A stretch of DNA of 64,000 nucleotides from Tritrichomonas musculus (GCA_039105265.1 JAPFFF010000016.1:2728001-2792000), one strand, 5' to 3'; positions 20,340 through 32,175 are shown, numbered from the stretch's first letter. Notes: a model not told the origin generated them from the sequence alone. A program made the numbers and translations.

Positions 20340-22709
20340 TCAAAATATATTAATATTTTTAGAAGTCTTTGGAATCATAATGATTACATCATTAAATAGC
20401 TCTTTTGATAGAGAAGGCAATTCACAATTCTCAGATATTTCAACTATTTGAAGCTTCTCGCAATAATCAAAGCATCTTTTTCCCAGTTGAGTAACGTGAG
20501 GTGGGATGATAAAACTTCCAATTTGAGTAAAATAAAAAGATTCTTCATCGATTATTTGCAATTCGCAATCATCTTCGAAACTAATATATTTCAATACTTG
20601 ATTATCACTAAAAGCGCTATTCATTATATGAGTAACGTGCTGTGGAATAGTTATCTGTTCAATTGAAGATCCAAGGAATGCGAATTTGTCAATTATTTGC
20701 AATTCAGAGCCATTTTGAAATTCAATTAATTTCATGCAATTACAATCGTTGAATGCGTTAGGTGCAATTTTCTTAATAAACGATGGAATGACGGCTTTTT
20801 GAATGTCACGACGAGCGAAAAGAAGAAGATCAAATGTTTGGCTTTTTGGATTAGACTTTCCAAAGATGAATTTCTCATCATAATATGTAAAATTAGGATT
20901 ATTTGGCATTATTGAGATATTAGTCAAGCTAGGGGTCCCCCAGCACCATCCTTCGTTCAAATAAGCCAAATTTGAAGGGATTGACAAACTTTCAATTAAA
21001 GATCCCATGAATGTTTCTTCGCCAATCGACAGCAATTCGGAATCCTCAAAGAATTCAACTTTTTTAAGTAGAAGACAAGAATAAAACGCGCCTTTTTCAA
21101 TTGACTTGACATGAGAAGGGATCAAAATGTCCTCAATCGAAGAATGAGAAAACGACCGTTTATCAATTATTTCCAATTTTGAATCGTCTGCAAATTTGAC
21201 GCTTTGAAGCTGTGTGCATTGGTCGAATGCGCAAGCTGCTATTCTCTTAATGAACGATGGGATGATGGCCGATTCAATGTCGCGGCGTGCGAATAGAAGG
21301 CAGTCGTAATCGTCGCTTTCAGAGTTAGATTTTCCGATGATGAATTGGTTGTTAATGTAAGCAAAATGGCGGTTACCTGACATGATTTTAACGTTCGTCA
21401 AATGGCCAGTTCGATTACACCAGCCTTCCTTAAGCTCAACCACGGTGGATGGAATTGAAATCCCTTCAAGAGAAGAACGAACAAACGCATTCTTGTCAAT
21501 CAACAAAAGCTCAGAATTTCCTTGAAATTGAACGCGTTTCAATTCCTCACAAAAATAGAAGGCGCCCTTAGCTATCTTCGAAACATGAGAAGGTATCAAG
21601 ATACTCTCAAGGGAAGAGTTCGAAAATGCATTCTCATCAATGACTTTCAAATTTGAATTCTCAGAAAATTTGACCTCTTTCAACTGCCAACAAAATTCAA
21701 ACGCGTAAGGTGAAATTCGCTTAATAAATGAAGGAATAACCGCCGTCTCAATATCTCTGGCAGCAAAAAGAAGAAGATCGTAGGTGTCATTCTTTGGACT
21801 CGACTTGCCAAGAATAAGTTTGTCTTCATAATTGATAAAAAAACGGTTGTTCTGAATAATTTCAATACTAGTCAAAAATTCAGTACGAGTGCACCATCCT
21901 TCGCGAAGCTCGACGACGGTTGAAGGAATGGTGATGCTCTCCAGAGTGAAGGGAAGTGAATTCTTATCAATTATTTGTAATTGTGAGTCCTCTGAAAATT
22001 GAATGGATTTGACATCCTTGCTTTCTTTGAACGCCGATTCAAAAATAATCGTTATAACGTATTCTGTATCGTTATGGAAAATCGATTTCGGTATGAAAAC
22101 GGTTTCATTGGTCATGTATGTGCTGTATACACCTGCTGTCTTCTCGTTTTCATTCAAAACATAAATTAAACCGTTTTCTTCCACTTTTTCTCTGCAAAAT
22201 AAATCAACAAATTTTAAATTTTCACTTTTGCAGGCTTCTTGGAGCTCGTTCCTGATGTTTAGATAGATAGAATGCGTGGAAATCCCTCTGTTGTGGTACA
22301 GGAATTCAAATACTTGGTGAAACGTCTGTTGGCTCTTTAAAAAACTGTCACTTTTTGATTTCAATTTTTTTTTGAGGGTTTCGTTCTGAAGTAGAAGTTT
22401 GGAAATGGTTTCATTGGGCCTTTTCTTTCGAAATATTTGAATTAGATTTTGCATGCAATTGAATTCCTTGCTTAGATGCTCATATTCAATAATATTATTA
22501 GACCAAAAATATGGTATTTCTTTGTCAACCAAATACTTGAGAAAATTCTCAAAAACGCTTACGCGAACGCAGGATTTCACTTCATATTGGCCTTTGTTGA
22601 TTAATTCATTTCGGATATCTGAATCAAAGTCATTTATTATGGGAATGTTAGAAGAAATGCAAAACATCTTAGAATTTAAAATCAAGCTGAAATGATCATG
22701 CTTTTGCAT
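20340..22709 (-). CDS. BspA-like LRR protein with three ~160-residue modules
   Basis: A 789-residue intact ORF from ATG 22709. Residues 1-100 form a BTB-like N-terminal module (KHDHFSLILNSKMFCISSN; FENFLKYLVDKEIPYF), then a short helical linker. From about 200 onward there are BspA-type LRRs grouped in a higher-order repeat of about 160 residues. Each module contains EGWCxRTxxLTx (near residues 270, 431, 588), a FIxGKS strand, and ARRDIExAxIPSFIKxIxxxAF. Such internal duplication implies recent tandem growth. No signal peptide or transmembrane segment is seen, so surface display is not supported for this copy. It ends 66 bp before a tRNA-Cys gene on the same strand. A fragment of the same subfamily is at 41002-41217. 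Confidence 0.9.
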   Translation of the reverse strand: MQKHDHFSLILNSKMFCISSNIPIINDFDSDIRNELINKGQYEVKSCVRVSVFENFLKYLVDKEIPYFWSNNIIEYEHLSKEFNCMQNLIQIFRKKRPNETISKLLLQNETLKKKLKSKSDSFLKSQQTFHQVFEFLYHNRGISTHSIYLNIRNELQEACKSENLKFVDLFCREKVEENGLIYVLNENEKTAGVYSTYMTNETVFIPKSIFHNDTEYVITIIFESAFKESKDVKSIQFSEDSQLQIIDKNSLPFTLESITIPSTVVELREGWCTRTEFLTSIEIIQNNRFFINYEDKLILGKSSPKNDTYDLLLFAARDIETAVIPSFIKRISPYAFEFCWQLKEVKFSENSNLKVIDENAFSNSSLESILIPSHVSKIAKGAFYFCEELKRVQFQGNSELLLIDKNAFVRSSLEGISIPSTVVELKEGWCNRTGHLTNVKIMSGNRHFAYINNQFIIGKSNSESDDYDCLLFARRDIESAIIPSFIKRIAACAFDQCTQLQSVKFADDSKLEIIDKRSFSHSSIEDILIPSHVKSIEKGAFYSCLLLKKVEFFEDSELLSIGEETFMGSLIESLSIPSNLAYLNEGWCWGTPSLTNISIMPNNPNFTYYDEKFIFGKSNPKSQTFDLLLFARRDIQKAVIPSFIKKIAPNAFNDCNCMKLIEFQNGSELQIIDKFAFLGSSIEQITIPQHVTHIMNSAFSDNQVLKYISFEDDCELQIIDEESFYFTQIGSFIIPPHVTQLGKRCFDYCEKLQIVEISENCELPSLSKELFNDVIIMIPKTSKNINIF

Positions 22710-22775
22710 TTGATCAAATGCAAAAATAATAGAATTTCTAAAAATACAATTGGCTCAATATTAATGTAAAAAAAG

Positions 22776-22847
22776 AGGGGCTGACCGGAATCGAACCGAT
22801 TACCGCTGGATCTGCAATCCAATGCTCTACCGGTGAGCTACGGCCCC
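22776..22847 (-). tRNA. tRNA-Cys: tRNA-Cys (GCA), copy 1
   Basis: 72 nt with full cloverleaf. The anticodon loop TTGCAGA gives GCA. The D-arm is GCTC/GAGC and the T-arm loop TTCGATT. A T-run follows the 3' end. Acceptor pair 6-67 is C-A, a mismatch present in all copies here. Confidence 0.95.
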
Positions 22848-23055
22848 TTTCATTATTCAAAAATAGTATTTGTTAATAAATGTTGTTTAGAAAATAAAAT
22901 TTGTATTTTATTCAACTTATAAAATTGATATTTGCTTTGTTTCATATAATCATCAGAATTAAAATAAAAATATCAAAATCATTGAAGTCAATTCCTTTTA
23001 TACTATGACTTTTTATAATAATGAATTCTCAAATGCATTTCAAATTTTTGTGAAC
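22776..23055 (+). repeat. Palindrome A, left arm (~280 bp, capped by tRNA-Cys)
   Basis: The arm is the reverse complement of 25052-25331: the tRNA plus about 205 bp of its 5' flank, for example GATATTTGCTTTGTTTCATA. The match fades inside about 23055. Confidence 0.85.
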
Positions 23056-25051
23056 ATTAAAATTAATTTAAGTTCAGGAAATAAAACTAAACAGTCAATA
23101 CCCTCCAACTGCCTACAAATGATAATTTTTTATCGGTTATAATTTTTATATTCTAGCTGAATAATTGATTATTTTCTTTGCTAATTGATGAATAAGACGG
23201 TTTTTTGAATTGCATGTAGACCATTCTAGCAAGCTCAGATGCATACAAATTAAGAAAAAAGCAATATCAGAGAGCATTTTATCTTCTTGATAAAATGAAG
23301 ATAAAGTTTCATATTTGTAAAGACTTATATAGGGAATTGCAGAGGACCGTTAATAAATTAGCTTATTATTCTCCATCTGAAAAATGGATTAAATATATTT
23401 TGCTCCCAACATGGAATTTCCTTAAAAAATCAAGAATATCTAGAAAGCTTACGATGATATTATGATAAAAAAAGTATAATTAGTTTTTTTTTATACAATT
23501 AACCAAAAAAAAACTAATAAGTGATTAACGTTTAATATGGAATGTCGATGAGACCAGATATTCATCCAGAAAAAAATACAAAGTACATTGTACCAAAGAG
23601 AATTTGCCATTAACTGAAATTGAGCATCTTAAAGGACTTTCCCCATTCAATACCAATGTGGGACAAATTAAAGCCTACTATTATTTGCCGGTTTTAGAAA
23701 ATACTCACAAGAATTGAATACTTCAAAAGCTCACTTTTTTAGTCGAAAAGCGCTTTCTCATTTTATCTCGCTCGTGACATATCACTTTTTCGTAGATTGC
23801 CTTATTTCCAGAATTAATTCATTCTTAATATTTAAAGATGTTAAATATCAGACTAGTCACACTCCAGGCACATACAAACCACAATCTACAACCGTATGAA
23901 AAGCATCATTAACAAGTTAGATAATAACTTTAATACTCATAATTTTCATTCAAAGAGAGCAAAAATACGTTATACAACAACTTCAATAATTATAGATTCA
24001 TGGTCGCAGTCAACACCTCAAATTTTACGAAATGTTATATAAATATATATATATATAGAGAGAGAGAATCAAAAATCATTTTATCAAATAAAAATCATGA
24101 ACTGATTTATGAAAGGCGAAGAATAAGCAGATAAACAAAGATTTATCAACAGATGAAGAAAGAATAGGAATTGCAAATTATTATTAAGGTTTTCCAAACC
24201 CAAATATATCAAATCTAAATCCAGATGATACTTTGTCAATTGTTTTGGCATGCCCCAATATCCAGCAGGAGGAGTTTGAGGTCATCAGGCCTGTTAATAA
24301 ATGATAGAGTTTTATCTTGATAAAAATAATGGAAAACATTCATGTCATTTAGTATTGATTAAGATTTTGGCATAAGAATTGATACATTTGTGGTGATAAA
24401 ATTATTATGTAATACAGTATCATCAGTAATATCATTATTCTCAATGACTGATTATGAAGGGATTAGAATGTCAGACGAAATAATTTGGTCAATCTGATGA
24501 TCCGTAGATGCCTCGTTAGTGTTACTTTCGTTCATTGAGTTTGAATAGGCAATATCACAAGTTTCCATGATTTCATCCCGAGTGAGATCATTAAGTAACT
24601 CTAGATTATTTTCACGAGGTATATCATTCATGCATATGAGAGGATTCCCATTAAATTCAAATTTTAGGTGAATTGGAATGAGGGGATCGTTTTCCTCGAT
24701 TTCATTTAAGTTTTTATTATTGCAATTGATTCATTCTTGAATATATCCGGCAATCCTTGTGACACCAACTTTTGTCTTTCCATTTTCGCAAACAAACAAT
24801 CTGACTATGCTATTGATCTCTAATTCTGGACTCTTTTAGAACCTCTAGAAGAAGCCTTCATTTCTAGTCCTACGGAAACCTACTAGTAATAACTACTTAA
24901 TTTGATTTTAATATATCAACATCCCAATAACATATATCATAAAGAACGCTGATTTCTATTATAATGCATTTTTAACTGTTTTGATCCCAAGGGATTATAT
25001 CAGATCTAAGTAATTTGGGAACATTTTAACGAAGTTTATATTACAAATCAT
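23056..25051. other. Palindrome A centre (2 kb), degraded ORF relics
   Basis: No intact gene. The minus-strand fragment at 24452-24730 (separate entry) resembles an ORF in the centre of palindrome B. Around 23540-23900 the plus strand has short open stretches (for example LPLTEIEHLKGLSPFNT) that I do not recognise. A TATA/GAGA microsatellite lies near 24040-24067. Confidence 0.5.
24452..24730 (-). pseudogene. Relic of the palindrome-centre ORF family
   Basis: A 93-codon open stretch without a proper start, reading EENDPLIPIHLKFEFNGNPL and then NNLELLNDLTRDEIMETC. The second part aligns with MELLNHLNREELNKACNNAY in the centre of palindrome B (28368-28724). The shared protein family between the two palindromes suggests that both centres derive from one mobile element. 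The function is not recognised. Confidence 0.4.
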
Positions 25052-25242
25052 ATTAACAAATATTTGAAATGCATTTGAGAATTCATTATTATAAAAAGTC
25101 ATAGTATAAAAGGAATTGACTTCAATGATTTTGATATTTTTATTTTAATTCTGATGATTATATGAAACAAAGCAAATATCAATTTTATAAGTTGAATAAA
25201 ATACAAATTTTATTTTCTAAACAACATTTATTAACAAATACT

Positions 25243-25259
25243 ATTTTTGAATAATGAAA
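25243..25259 (+). promoter_or_regulatory. Conserved 5'-flank box of tRNA-Cys genes
   Basis: ATTTTTGAATAATGAAA directly precedes the tRNA. Equivalent 17-18-nt boxes precede copy 3 (ATTTTTAAAGAAATGTAA), copy 5 (ATTTTTGACAAATGGAA) and copy 7 (ATTTTTCAATACTGAAA), although flanks further out differ. It may be a start-site or TATA-like element. Confidence 0.5.
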
Positions 25260-25331
25260 GGGGCCGTAGCTCACCGGTAGAGCATTGGATTGCAGATCCA
25301 GCGGTAATCGGTTCGATTCCGGTCAGCCCCT
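25260..25331 (+). tRNA. tRNA-Cys: tRNA-Cys (GCA), copy 2
   Basis: Identical to copy 1, followed by a T8-rich terminator. It marks both the right cap of palindrome A and the left cap of palindrome B. Confidence 0.95.
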
Positions 25332-25724
25332 CTTTTTTTCATGTTTTTTTTAAATTGACTTTATGACAGATTTATTTGATTTGTAAATCTCAATCATTTC
25401 AATATTATTGAAAAGGAGCAAAACAATTTTTGATTTGTTTAATTAACATATATAATTTTGACAAAAAATGAATGATTCAGATAGAATAAGATATTATATT
25501 GATTCAGGAGGTCACAATCCAAGTGGTATAACTTACATGCATAATTTGGAAAATCCAATTGGTCTTTCATGATTCTTTTATAGTAGAAATTGATCCAAAG
25601 AATTCAATGCAACTCAAATTAATGGTTTACTTGCGAGAATCGTAAAGAAAGTATTCAATATAGAATATAAACTATTGAATTAATGGTCTATCGTTTATGG
25701 AAAATTTTCAAATTTTTTAAAAAA

Positions 25725-27219
25725 ATGGAAATCCAGACTTATATGCAAGAAATGAAAGAAATTCAGAAACATATTTTAGATTATATCGGTAATTCAGAAA
25801 CCACGGATTCAGATTTTGACAAATTGATCTTTTTTTTAAACGACGTTAACATTTGTGAAAATACATTAAAATTCAAAGAAACCTTTCTTATTATTGGTAA
25901 TATTGCATCTTTCCATCAACGTTCCTCTTCGTTTTTAAATAAAATTGAAAAAATATGCCTCTATTTTAAAGATTATATTGTTCGATCATATTTGATGCTA
26001 GAGTTTATGTTTCTTTTTGATAAGCGTATGATTTTATTTCTATTTGAACAAAATTTTTTTAGTTTTACAGAATCTTTTGCTTATTTGCTAAATAGTGTAA
26101 AGTATGAGAATTTTTTTTTAATTGAAATAATGGAAACAATAAGTAAAGAAAGTACAAATGAAGAAAAATACATGTCATTTAAGCAAAAAAGAGAAAAGGG
26201 GGAGAATCCACATTATATCTGTCAATTAATTCGAGAAGATTTAATTGATGAATTCGTTATTTATGTTAATAAAACAAATTATAATTTAAATAGCAAAATC
26301 GAGAGTTCAATTTTCGAAACAAATACTTTTCTTTTAAATGAAGGAACAACATTAATTGATTATGCTGCATTTTTTGGATCTATTCAAATTTTTCGATTTT
26401 TGCTCTTAAATGGCGTTAAAATAGATGAATCATTGTGGGAATATGCTGTTCATTCAAATAATCCAGAATTGATTCATATTCTTGAATATAATCAGGTGGA
26501 ATACTCTTTAAAATATTACAATCCGTTAAATGAATCAATCAAATGTTTCCATAATGATTTTGCACATTATTTTCTTGATAATAAAGATTTCGAACTCGAA
26601 GATGATAAGATTCCAACTTATCATAATTATGAATTTCTTCGATTTGGTTCTTATAATGATTATCAAGAATTGTTTTTTATAGCTTGTGAAGATAATTATC
26701 CGTATTTAGTTAGTATTCTTTTAAACAAAGAGGAATTTAAAATAGATATAAATGCAGTGAAAAATGATATTTTAATCATTTTATATTTAATAAAGCGAAT
26801 GCGCTTTTGCTTGCTCTAAATTCAGCCAATTTTGAAATAGTAAGAATTTTATTATCACACCCAAGTATTGATGTCTTTATGAAAATCATTTTACATTTTT
26901 ATTATTTTAACGGAGAAGTTTAATTTATTTATTATAACAAAACAATGCTTTCCCATTATTTAAGTGTAACTAATTATAATTTATATGACGAAATTGTAAA
27001 ATTGTTAATTTATCATCCAAAAATTGATCTTTATGCAAAAATAGTTTTGATCCATTCTTTTTATGATAATATTTCTTTTTCTTTTGTTTAATGATATTTT
27101 TTATTTAATAATTTTATAGTACTGTAATTGAACAAGCATTAAATGTAGCTTATAAACTTCATAATTCTGAGCTTATTGCATTTTTATTAGCAAAAATGAA
27201 TCCAGACGATTTAACATGA
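25725..27219 (+). CDS. DUF3447 ankyrin protein with interrupted C-terminal repeats
   Basis: The first block runs to 26819. An upstream in-frame ATG exists at 25683, but MEIQTYMQEMKEIQKHILDY at 25725 matches the family start. Domain order: N-terminal helical region, then a DUF3447 core (EYAVHSNNPELIHILEYNQV; ESIKCFHNDFAHYF), then ankyrin units. After DINAVK the frame is interrupted by about 25 bp. Further units follow: NKANALLLALNSANFEIVRI (26789), NKTMLSHYLSV (26936) and TVIEQALNVAYKLHN (27121), ending at TGA 27219. The breaks fall at the same place in each repeat, as in the gene at 32602, so they are probably short introns. Alternatively the 3' end is decayed. Ankyrin repeats bind proteins; partners are unknown. 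A mirrored, truncated copy is at 30908-31998. Confidence 0.7.
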
Positions 27220-27529
27220 CCAAATAAATGTATCGCACAGAGCTGCCTCTTTTCCTGAGAAATGAAATTTAAATAATTATGCCTTTCATTATTATTATTA
27301 TTATTATTATTACTTAAGTATTTGCTAAAATAAATAATAAAAGTAATAAGAATATTATTAATTTTTCATCCTTTTTTCAAGAAAATATTTTTTATCTTTT
27401 AATATGAAAAATATTAAATACATATAAAAAATCATAAATTTCCTTTATTGAATATATTTATGAGAACAAAAAATAGTTCAATTTACTAATATTTTTATTT
27501 GTAAAAGATACATTTTTAAAGAAATGTAA

Positions 27530-27601
27530 GGGGCCGTAGCTCACCGGTAGAGCATTGGATTGCAGATCCAGCGGTAATCGGTTCGATTCCGGTCAGCCCC
27601 T
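27530..27601 (+). tRNA. tRNA-Cys: tRNA-Cys (GCA), copy 3
   Basis: Identical to copy 1. The 5' flank is unrelated beyond the ATTTTT box, and a T-run follows. Confidence 0.95.
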
Positions 27602-27651
27602 CTTTTTTTATTTTTGCTTTTCTTTACCCTTACCTTTTTTAAATGCTATTT

Positions 27652-27702
27652 TCGCAATCTACACCTTCTACCGATTCTAGCCATTCACCGGTCAGCCCCT
27701 CT
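27652..27702 (+). pseudogene. tRNA-Cys 3'-end relic
   Basis: ACCGGTCAGCCCCTC followed by T8 repeats the 3' end of the tRNA-Cys unit. The preceding part (GCAATCTACACC, TACCGATTCTAGCC) is diverged. It is mirrored at about 30424-30474. Confidence 0.6.
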
Positions 27703-28001
27703 TTTTTTTAAAAAAAAAAATAATTTTTTATTGTATTGAAGATCCAGAGGTAAAATATCAGTATATATTTAAAATGCATATCATAGCTTTATAATATTTA
27801 AAATGTTATTAATTGAATTTGTTTGCATGTCTGATCTTATTTTTTATATCTCTTTTAACAATAAAATGTAATATTGTTAGAATTGGGAAAAGGCGCAGAA
27901 TATGAATATAACATTTATCAAAATATTATATTCGTAATATTTTTTTCTTTTTTTCCCCAATTTCGTGTAATGGTTGAATAAACAATAAACAAAAAAAAAA
28001 G

Positions 28002-28073
28002 AGGGGCTGACCGGAATCGAACCGATTACCGCTGGATCTGCAATCCAATGCTCTACCGGTGAGCTACGGCCCC
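28002..28073 (-). tRNA. tRNA-Cys: tRNA-Cys (GCA), copy 4
   Basis: Identical to copy 1. The interior 5' flank (28074-28335) is homologous to the palindrome A arm, for example TTGATATTTGTTTTGTTTC. Confidence 0.95.
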
Positions 28074-28367
28074 TTCCATTTGTCAAAAATACTTATTATA
28101 AAAATATTACTTTGGAAATATTCCTTTGATATTTTATTTAAATTATAAGTTTGATATTTGTTTTGTTTCCCCATTCATCAAAATTCAACTAAAACTCTCA
28201 TCATTATTAAAGAAAAAAACTCTTAGACTATAACTGTCTCTGGTAAAAAAATAAAAATAAAACCTCAACAACATTGCAAATATTTATTATTATGACATTT
28301 CGACAAAAGGGATTGACATGTTACCTAAGACAAAAGGAGTAATGAGAATATATCAATTTTCATGTTG

Positions 28368-28724
28368 TCAAATGTAGCCACCAGAACTGCATTTCTCCGT
28401 ATAATTATCAGTAATATCATCTTCCTTTAAAAGAATTATATAACATTTATAGCAAGCCTTATTGAGTTTATCGGAGCGTCTGTTATGGGGTATTGGAAGT
28501 CTTGAATCTATTGTCTGGTTTTGGATCAACACCGAATCTTCGTGAATTCGAGATTTGCATGAAGTATTATTTGGGCAAAAAACAATAAGATTTGGTTCAA
28601 AGTGTGATCTAGTTGATTGCAGAGCAACATCCATAGAATCATCATCTTCTTTGAGAAGATTGAAGTAAGCATTATTGCAGGCTTTATTAAGCTCCTCTCT
28701 ATTAAGGTGATTTAAAAGTTCCAT
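28368..28724 (-). pseudogene. Relic ORF of the palindrome-centre family
   Basis: A 118-codon frame from ATG 28724: MELLNHLNREELNKACNNAY, then NLIVFCPNNTSCKSRIHED, then SDKLNKACYKCYIILLKEDD. The motif (E/D)xLNKAC(N/Y)xxYxxLLKED occurs twice, so the protein had an internal repeat. A related fragment is in palindrome A (24452-24730). Just upstream on the same strand is a zinc-finger fragment. I do not recognise a known family; it is probably part of a larger decayed element protein. Confidence 0.4.
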
Positions 28725-28885
28725 AACTTCTGCATCAATATGAATAAGAAATGAGTTTTAAACTTCTGACTGTGGTGTGTTTTATGGACTCTGTTGCTTG
28801 AATACTTCGTACTGATGATATTTTGTTTGTAAAAGGGTGATTAAATACTTCTGGTTGCCACTTATAATTGTTAGTTAGTTTTCAA

Positions 28886-29050
28886 TTAAGGAGTTGAATC
28901 AATGTACATTTTGATAGCATCATAGAACCTACCATATTTAGCACAGGTGTTGCTGAAATTGATGTGTTTATCATCTGTTCTGTTTGGCATGTGAGAGGTC
29001 AAAGCATCTTGGTTCTCAGCTACATATGAACAGCCAGGTACCCCGCATAC
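28886..29050 (-). pseudogene. C2H2-like zinc-finger fragment
   Basis: A 54-codon open stretch with CGVPGCSYVAENQDALTSHM, then a second histidine in DDKHINF, then KYGRFYDAIKMYI. The spacing C-x4-C-x12-H-x8-H is a loose C2H2 finger. Single fingers of this kind stand at the N-terminus of several mobile-element proteins, including site-specific non-LTR retrotransposons, but no reverse transcriptase is visible here. There is no start codon in frame. Confidence 0.4.
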
Positions 29051-30050
29051 TCAAGTATTAGGTTCCAAGATGGTGGAAGAATGATCAATATCCATCACCT
29101 TTTTCTCTATTTTGCAAATGGCTCAGCAATATTTATTGCTAAATAGAGGCCATTTGTTAGATTCAGCATTACTTAGAACCATTGCCACTTTTAATAGTAA
29201 TATACGCACAACTTAATTCATTTATTAATTTTCATTTATTATTTTTGTATTGCCATTTTTTATTTTACATTTACTTTTTATTATTATTATTTTTATTTTC
29301 AATATGAGGTAAGTTAATTTTAAGATTAATTTTTAATTAATTTATGATGTCATTAACTTTGGGTGGGAAATCAGAATAATTTGATAAAAAATGCAATATC
29401 ACTTTTGCATATCGCGAGAATGTCATCTGTGAAAAGGTTCTTACATGCTTTATCACATTGCAAGGAGTCATTAGAATCATTAATATAAGAGTTGTTATTT
29501 ATTACAAGATAGGGATGAGAACATCATTCTTTTCAAAAATTGAAAGTTGTTTATGAGTACCGCCAAAATGGTCCCTTACATTTTGAGAGTTCGATAAGAT
29601 AAAATCACAAAGCTTGTATTCCCACATCTCTCCTTGTTCCAGGAAATCTCCTATCGAAGGAAGAGGATTTTTGGATACGGTCCATCATTATAGTGTAACT
29701 CAGAATCGATTTTGGATTCAAAAATCTCTTTCTGTTGGAAAATCACAAATTTTGTGCAGAGGATAACTCTTTTATTACCAAAAATTATTTTTGTCTTAGG
29801 TAACATGTCAATCCCTTTTGTCGAAATGTCATAATAATAAATATTTGCAATGTTGTTGAGGTTTTATTTTTATTTTTTTACCAGAGACAGTTATAGTCTA
29901 AGAGTTTTTTTCTTTAATAATGATGAGAGTTTTAGTTGAATTTTGATGAATGGGGAAACAAAACAAATATCAAACTTATAATTTAAATAAAATATCAAAG
30001 GAATATTTCCAAAGTAATATTTTTATAATAAGTATTTTTGACAAATGGAA

Positions 30051-30122
30051 GGGGCCGTAGCTCACCGGTAGAGCATTGGATTGCAGATCCAGCGGTAATC
30101 GGTTCGATTCCGGTCAGCCCCT
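30051..30122 (+). tRNA. tRNA-Cys: tRNA-Cys (GCA), copy 5
   Basis: Identical to copy 1, mirror of copy 4, with a T11 run downstream. Confidence 0.95.
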
Positions 30123-30524
30123 CTTTTTTTTTTTTGTTTATTGTTTATTCAACCATTACACGAAATTGGGGAAAAAAAGAAAAAAATATTACGAATATAA
30201 TATTTTGATAAATGTTATATTCATATTCTGCGCCTTTTCCCAATTCTAACAATATTACATTTTATTGTTAAAAGAGATATAAAAAATAAGATCAGACATG
30301 CAAACAAATTCAATTAATAACATTTTAAATATTATAAAGCTATGATATGCATTTTAAATATATACTGATATTTTACCTCTGGATCTTCAATACAATAAAA
30401 AATTATTTTTTTTTTTAAAAAAAAGAGGGGCTGACCGGTGAATGGCTAGAATCGGTAGAAGGTGTAGATTGCGAAAATAGCATTTAAAAAAGGTAAGGGT
30501 AAAGAAAAGCAAAAATAAAAAAAG

Positions 30525-30596
30525 AGGGGCTGACCGGAATCGAACCGATTACCGCTGGATCTGCAATCCAATGCTCTACCGGTGAGCTACGGCCCC
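30525..30596 (-). tRNA. tRNA-Cys: tRNA-Cys (GCA), copy 6
   Basis: Identical to copy 1, mirror of copy 3. Confidence 0.95.
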
Positions 30597-30907
30597 TTAC
30601 ATTTCTTTAAAAATGTATCTTTTACAAATAAAAATATTAGTAAATTGAACTATTTTTTGTTCTCATAAATATATTCAATAAAGGAAATTTATGATTTTTT
30701 ATATGTATTTAATATTTTTCATATTAAAAGATAAAAAATATTTTCTTGAAAAAAGGATGAAAAATTAATAATATTCTTATTACTTTTATTATTTATTTTA
30801 GCAAATACTTAAGTAATAATAATAATAATAATAATAATGAAAGGCATAATTATTTAAATTTCATTTCTCAGGAAAAGAGGCAGCTCTGTGCGATACATTT
30901 ATTTGGT

Positions 30908-31998
30908 CATGTTAAATCGTCTGGATTCATTTTTGCTAATAAAAATGCAATAAGCTCAGAATTATGAAGTTTATAAGCTACATTTAATGCTTGTTCAATT
31001 ACAGTACTATAAAATTATTAAATAAAAAATATCATTAAACAAAAGAAAAAGAAATATTATCATAAAAAGAATGGATCAAAACTATTTTTGCATAAAGATC
31101 AATTTTTGGATGATAAATTAACAATTTTACAATTTCGTCATATAAATTATAATTAGTTACACTTAAATAATGGGAAAGCATTGTTTTGTTATAATAAATA
31201 AATTAAACTTCTCCGTTAAAATAATAAAAATGTAAAATGATTTTCATAAAGACATCAATACTTGGGTGTGATAATAAAATTCTTACTATTTCAAAATTGG
31301 CTGAATTTAGAGCAAGCAAAAGCGCATTCGCTTTATTAAATATAAAATGATTAAAATATCATTTTTCACTGCATTTATATCTATTTTAAATTCCTCTTTG
31401 TTTAAAAGAATACTAACTAAATACGGATAATTATCTTCACAAGCTATAAAAAACAATTCTTGATAATCATTATAAGAACCAAATCGAAGAAATTCATAAT
31501 TATGATAAAACGATATCTTATCATCTTCGATTTTGAAATCTTTATTATCAAGAAAATAATGTGCAAAATCATTATGGAAACATTTGATTGATTCATTTAA
31601 CGGATTGTAATATTTTAAAGAGTATTCCACCTGATTATATTCAAGAATATGAATCAATTCTGGATTATTTGAATGAACAGCATATTGCCACAATGTTTCA
31701 TCTATTTTAACGCCATTTAAGAGCAAAAATCGAAAAATTTGAATTGATCCAAAAAATGCAGCATAATCAATTAATGTTGTTCCTTCATTTAAAAGAAAAG
31801 TATTTATTTCGAAAATTGAACTCTCAATTTTGCTATTTAAATTAAATCTTCTTGAATTAATTGACAGATATAATGCGGATTCTCCCCTTTTTCTCTTTTT
31901 TGCTTAAATGACATGTATTTTTCTCATTTATACTTTCTTTACTCATTACATCTTTTATTTCAATTAAAAAAAATCTCATACTCTATTTTATTTAGCAA
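30908..31998 (-). pseudogene. Truncated inverted copy of the DUF3447 gene at 25725
   Basis: The mirrored copy retains the DUF3447 core (GVKIDETLWQYAVHSNNPEL; open frame 31307-31726) and the downstream ankyrin units. It has lost the N-terminal third through a deletion whose ends correspond to about 25,503 and 26,078 in the left copy. It also has frame damage around 31,800-31,920. A few amino-acid differences (DETLWQ against DESLWE) show the two copies have diverged, so the palindrome is not an assembly mirror. It is probably non-functional. Confidence 0.75.
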
Positions 31999-32175
31999 AC
32001 ATAATATCTTATTCCATCTGAATCATTAATTGATGTCAAAATTTAAAGAATAAAAAACATTTGATGATATGTTAATTATTCCATTCAAAAATTGTTTTGA
32101 TCCTTTTCACTCTTACTTAATTGTTGATTGAGATTTACAAATCCAATAAATCAAATAGAAAGGCTAAAAAAAAAG

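Larger units (their letters stand above)
25052..25331 (-). repeat. Palindrome A, right arm (capped by tRNA-Cys)
   Basis: Inverted copy of 22776-23055 with a few substitutions and small indels near the inner end. Confidence 0.85.
25260..28335 (+). repeat. Palindrome B, left arm (~3.1 kb)
   Basis: The arm holds tRNA copies 2, 3 and 4 and a DUF3447 gene. Mirrored positions sum to about 58,125 (centre near 29,062). The inner 1.1 kb is almost identical to its mirror. The outer part is more diverged, and about 575 bp (25,503-26,078) is absent from the right arm. Confidence 0.9.
28336..29788. other. Palindrome B centre (1.45 kb), degraded ORF relics
   Basis: Carries the minus-strand relics at 28368-28724 and 28886-29050, and an open stretch near 29400-29480 (minus: SLQCDKACKNLFTDDILAIC) that repeats the same (E/D)xLxxxC style. 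No intact gene and no TIR distinct from the palindrome arms was found. Confidence 0.5.
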
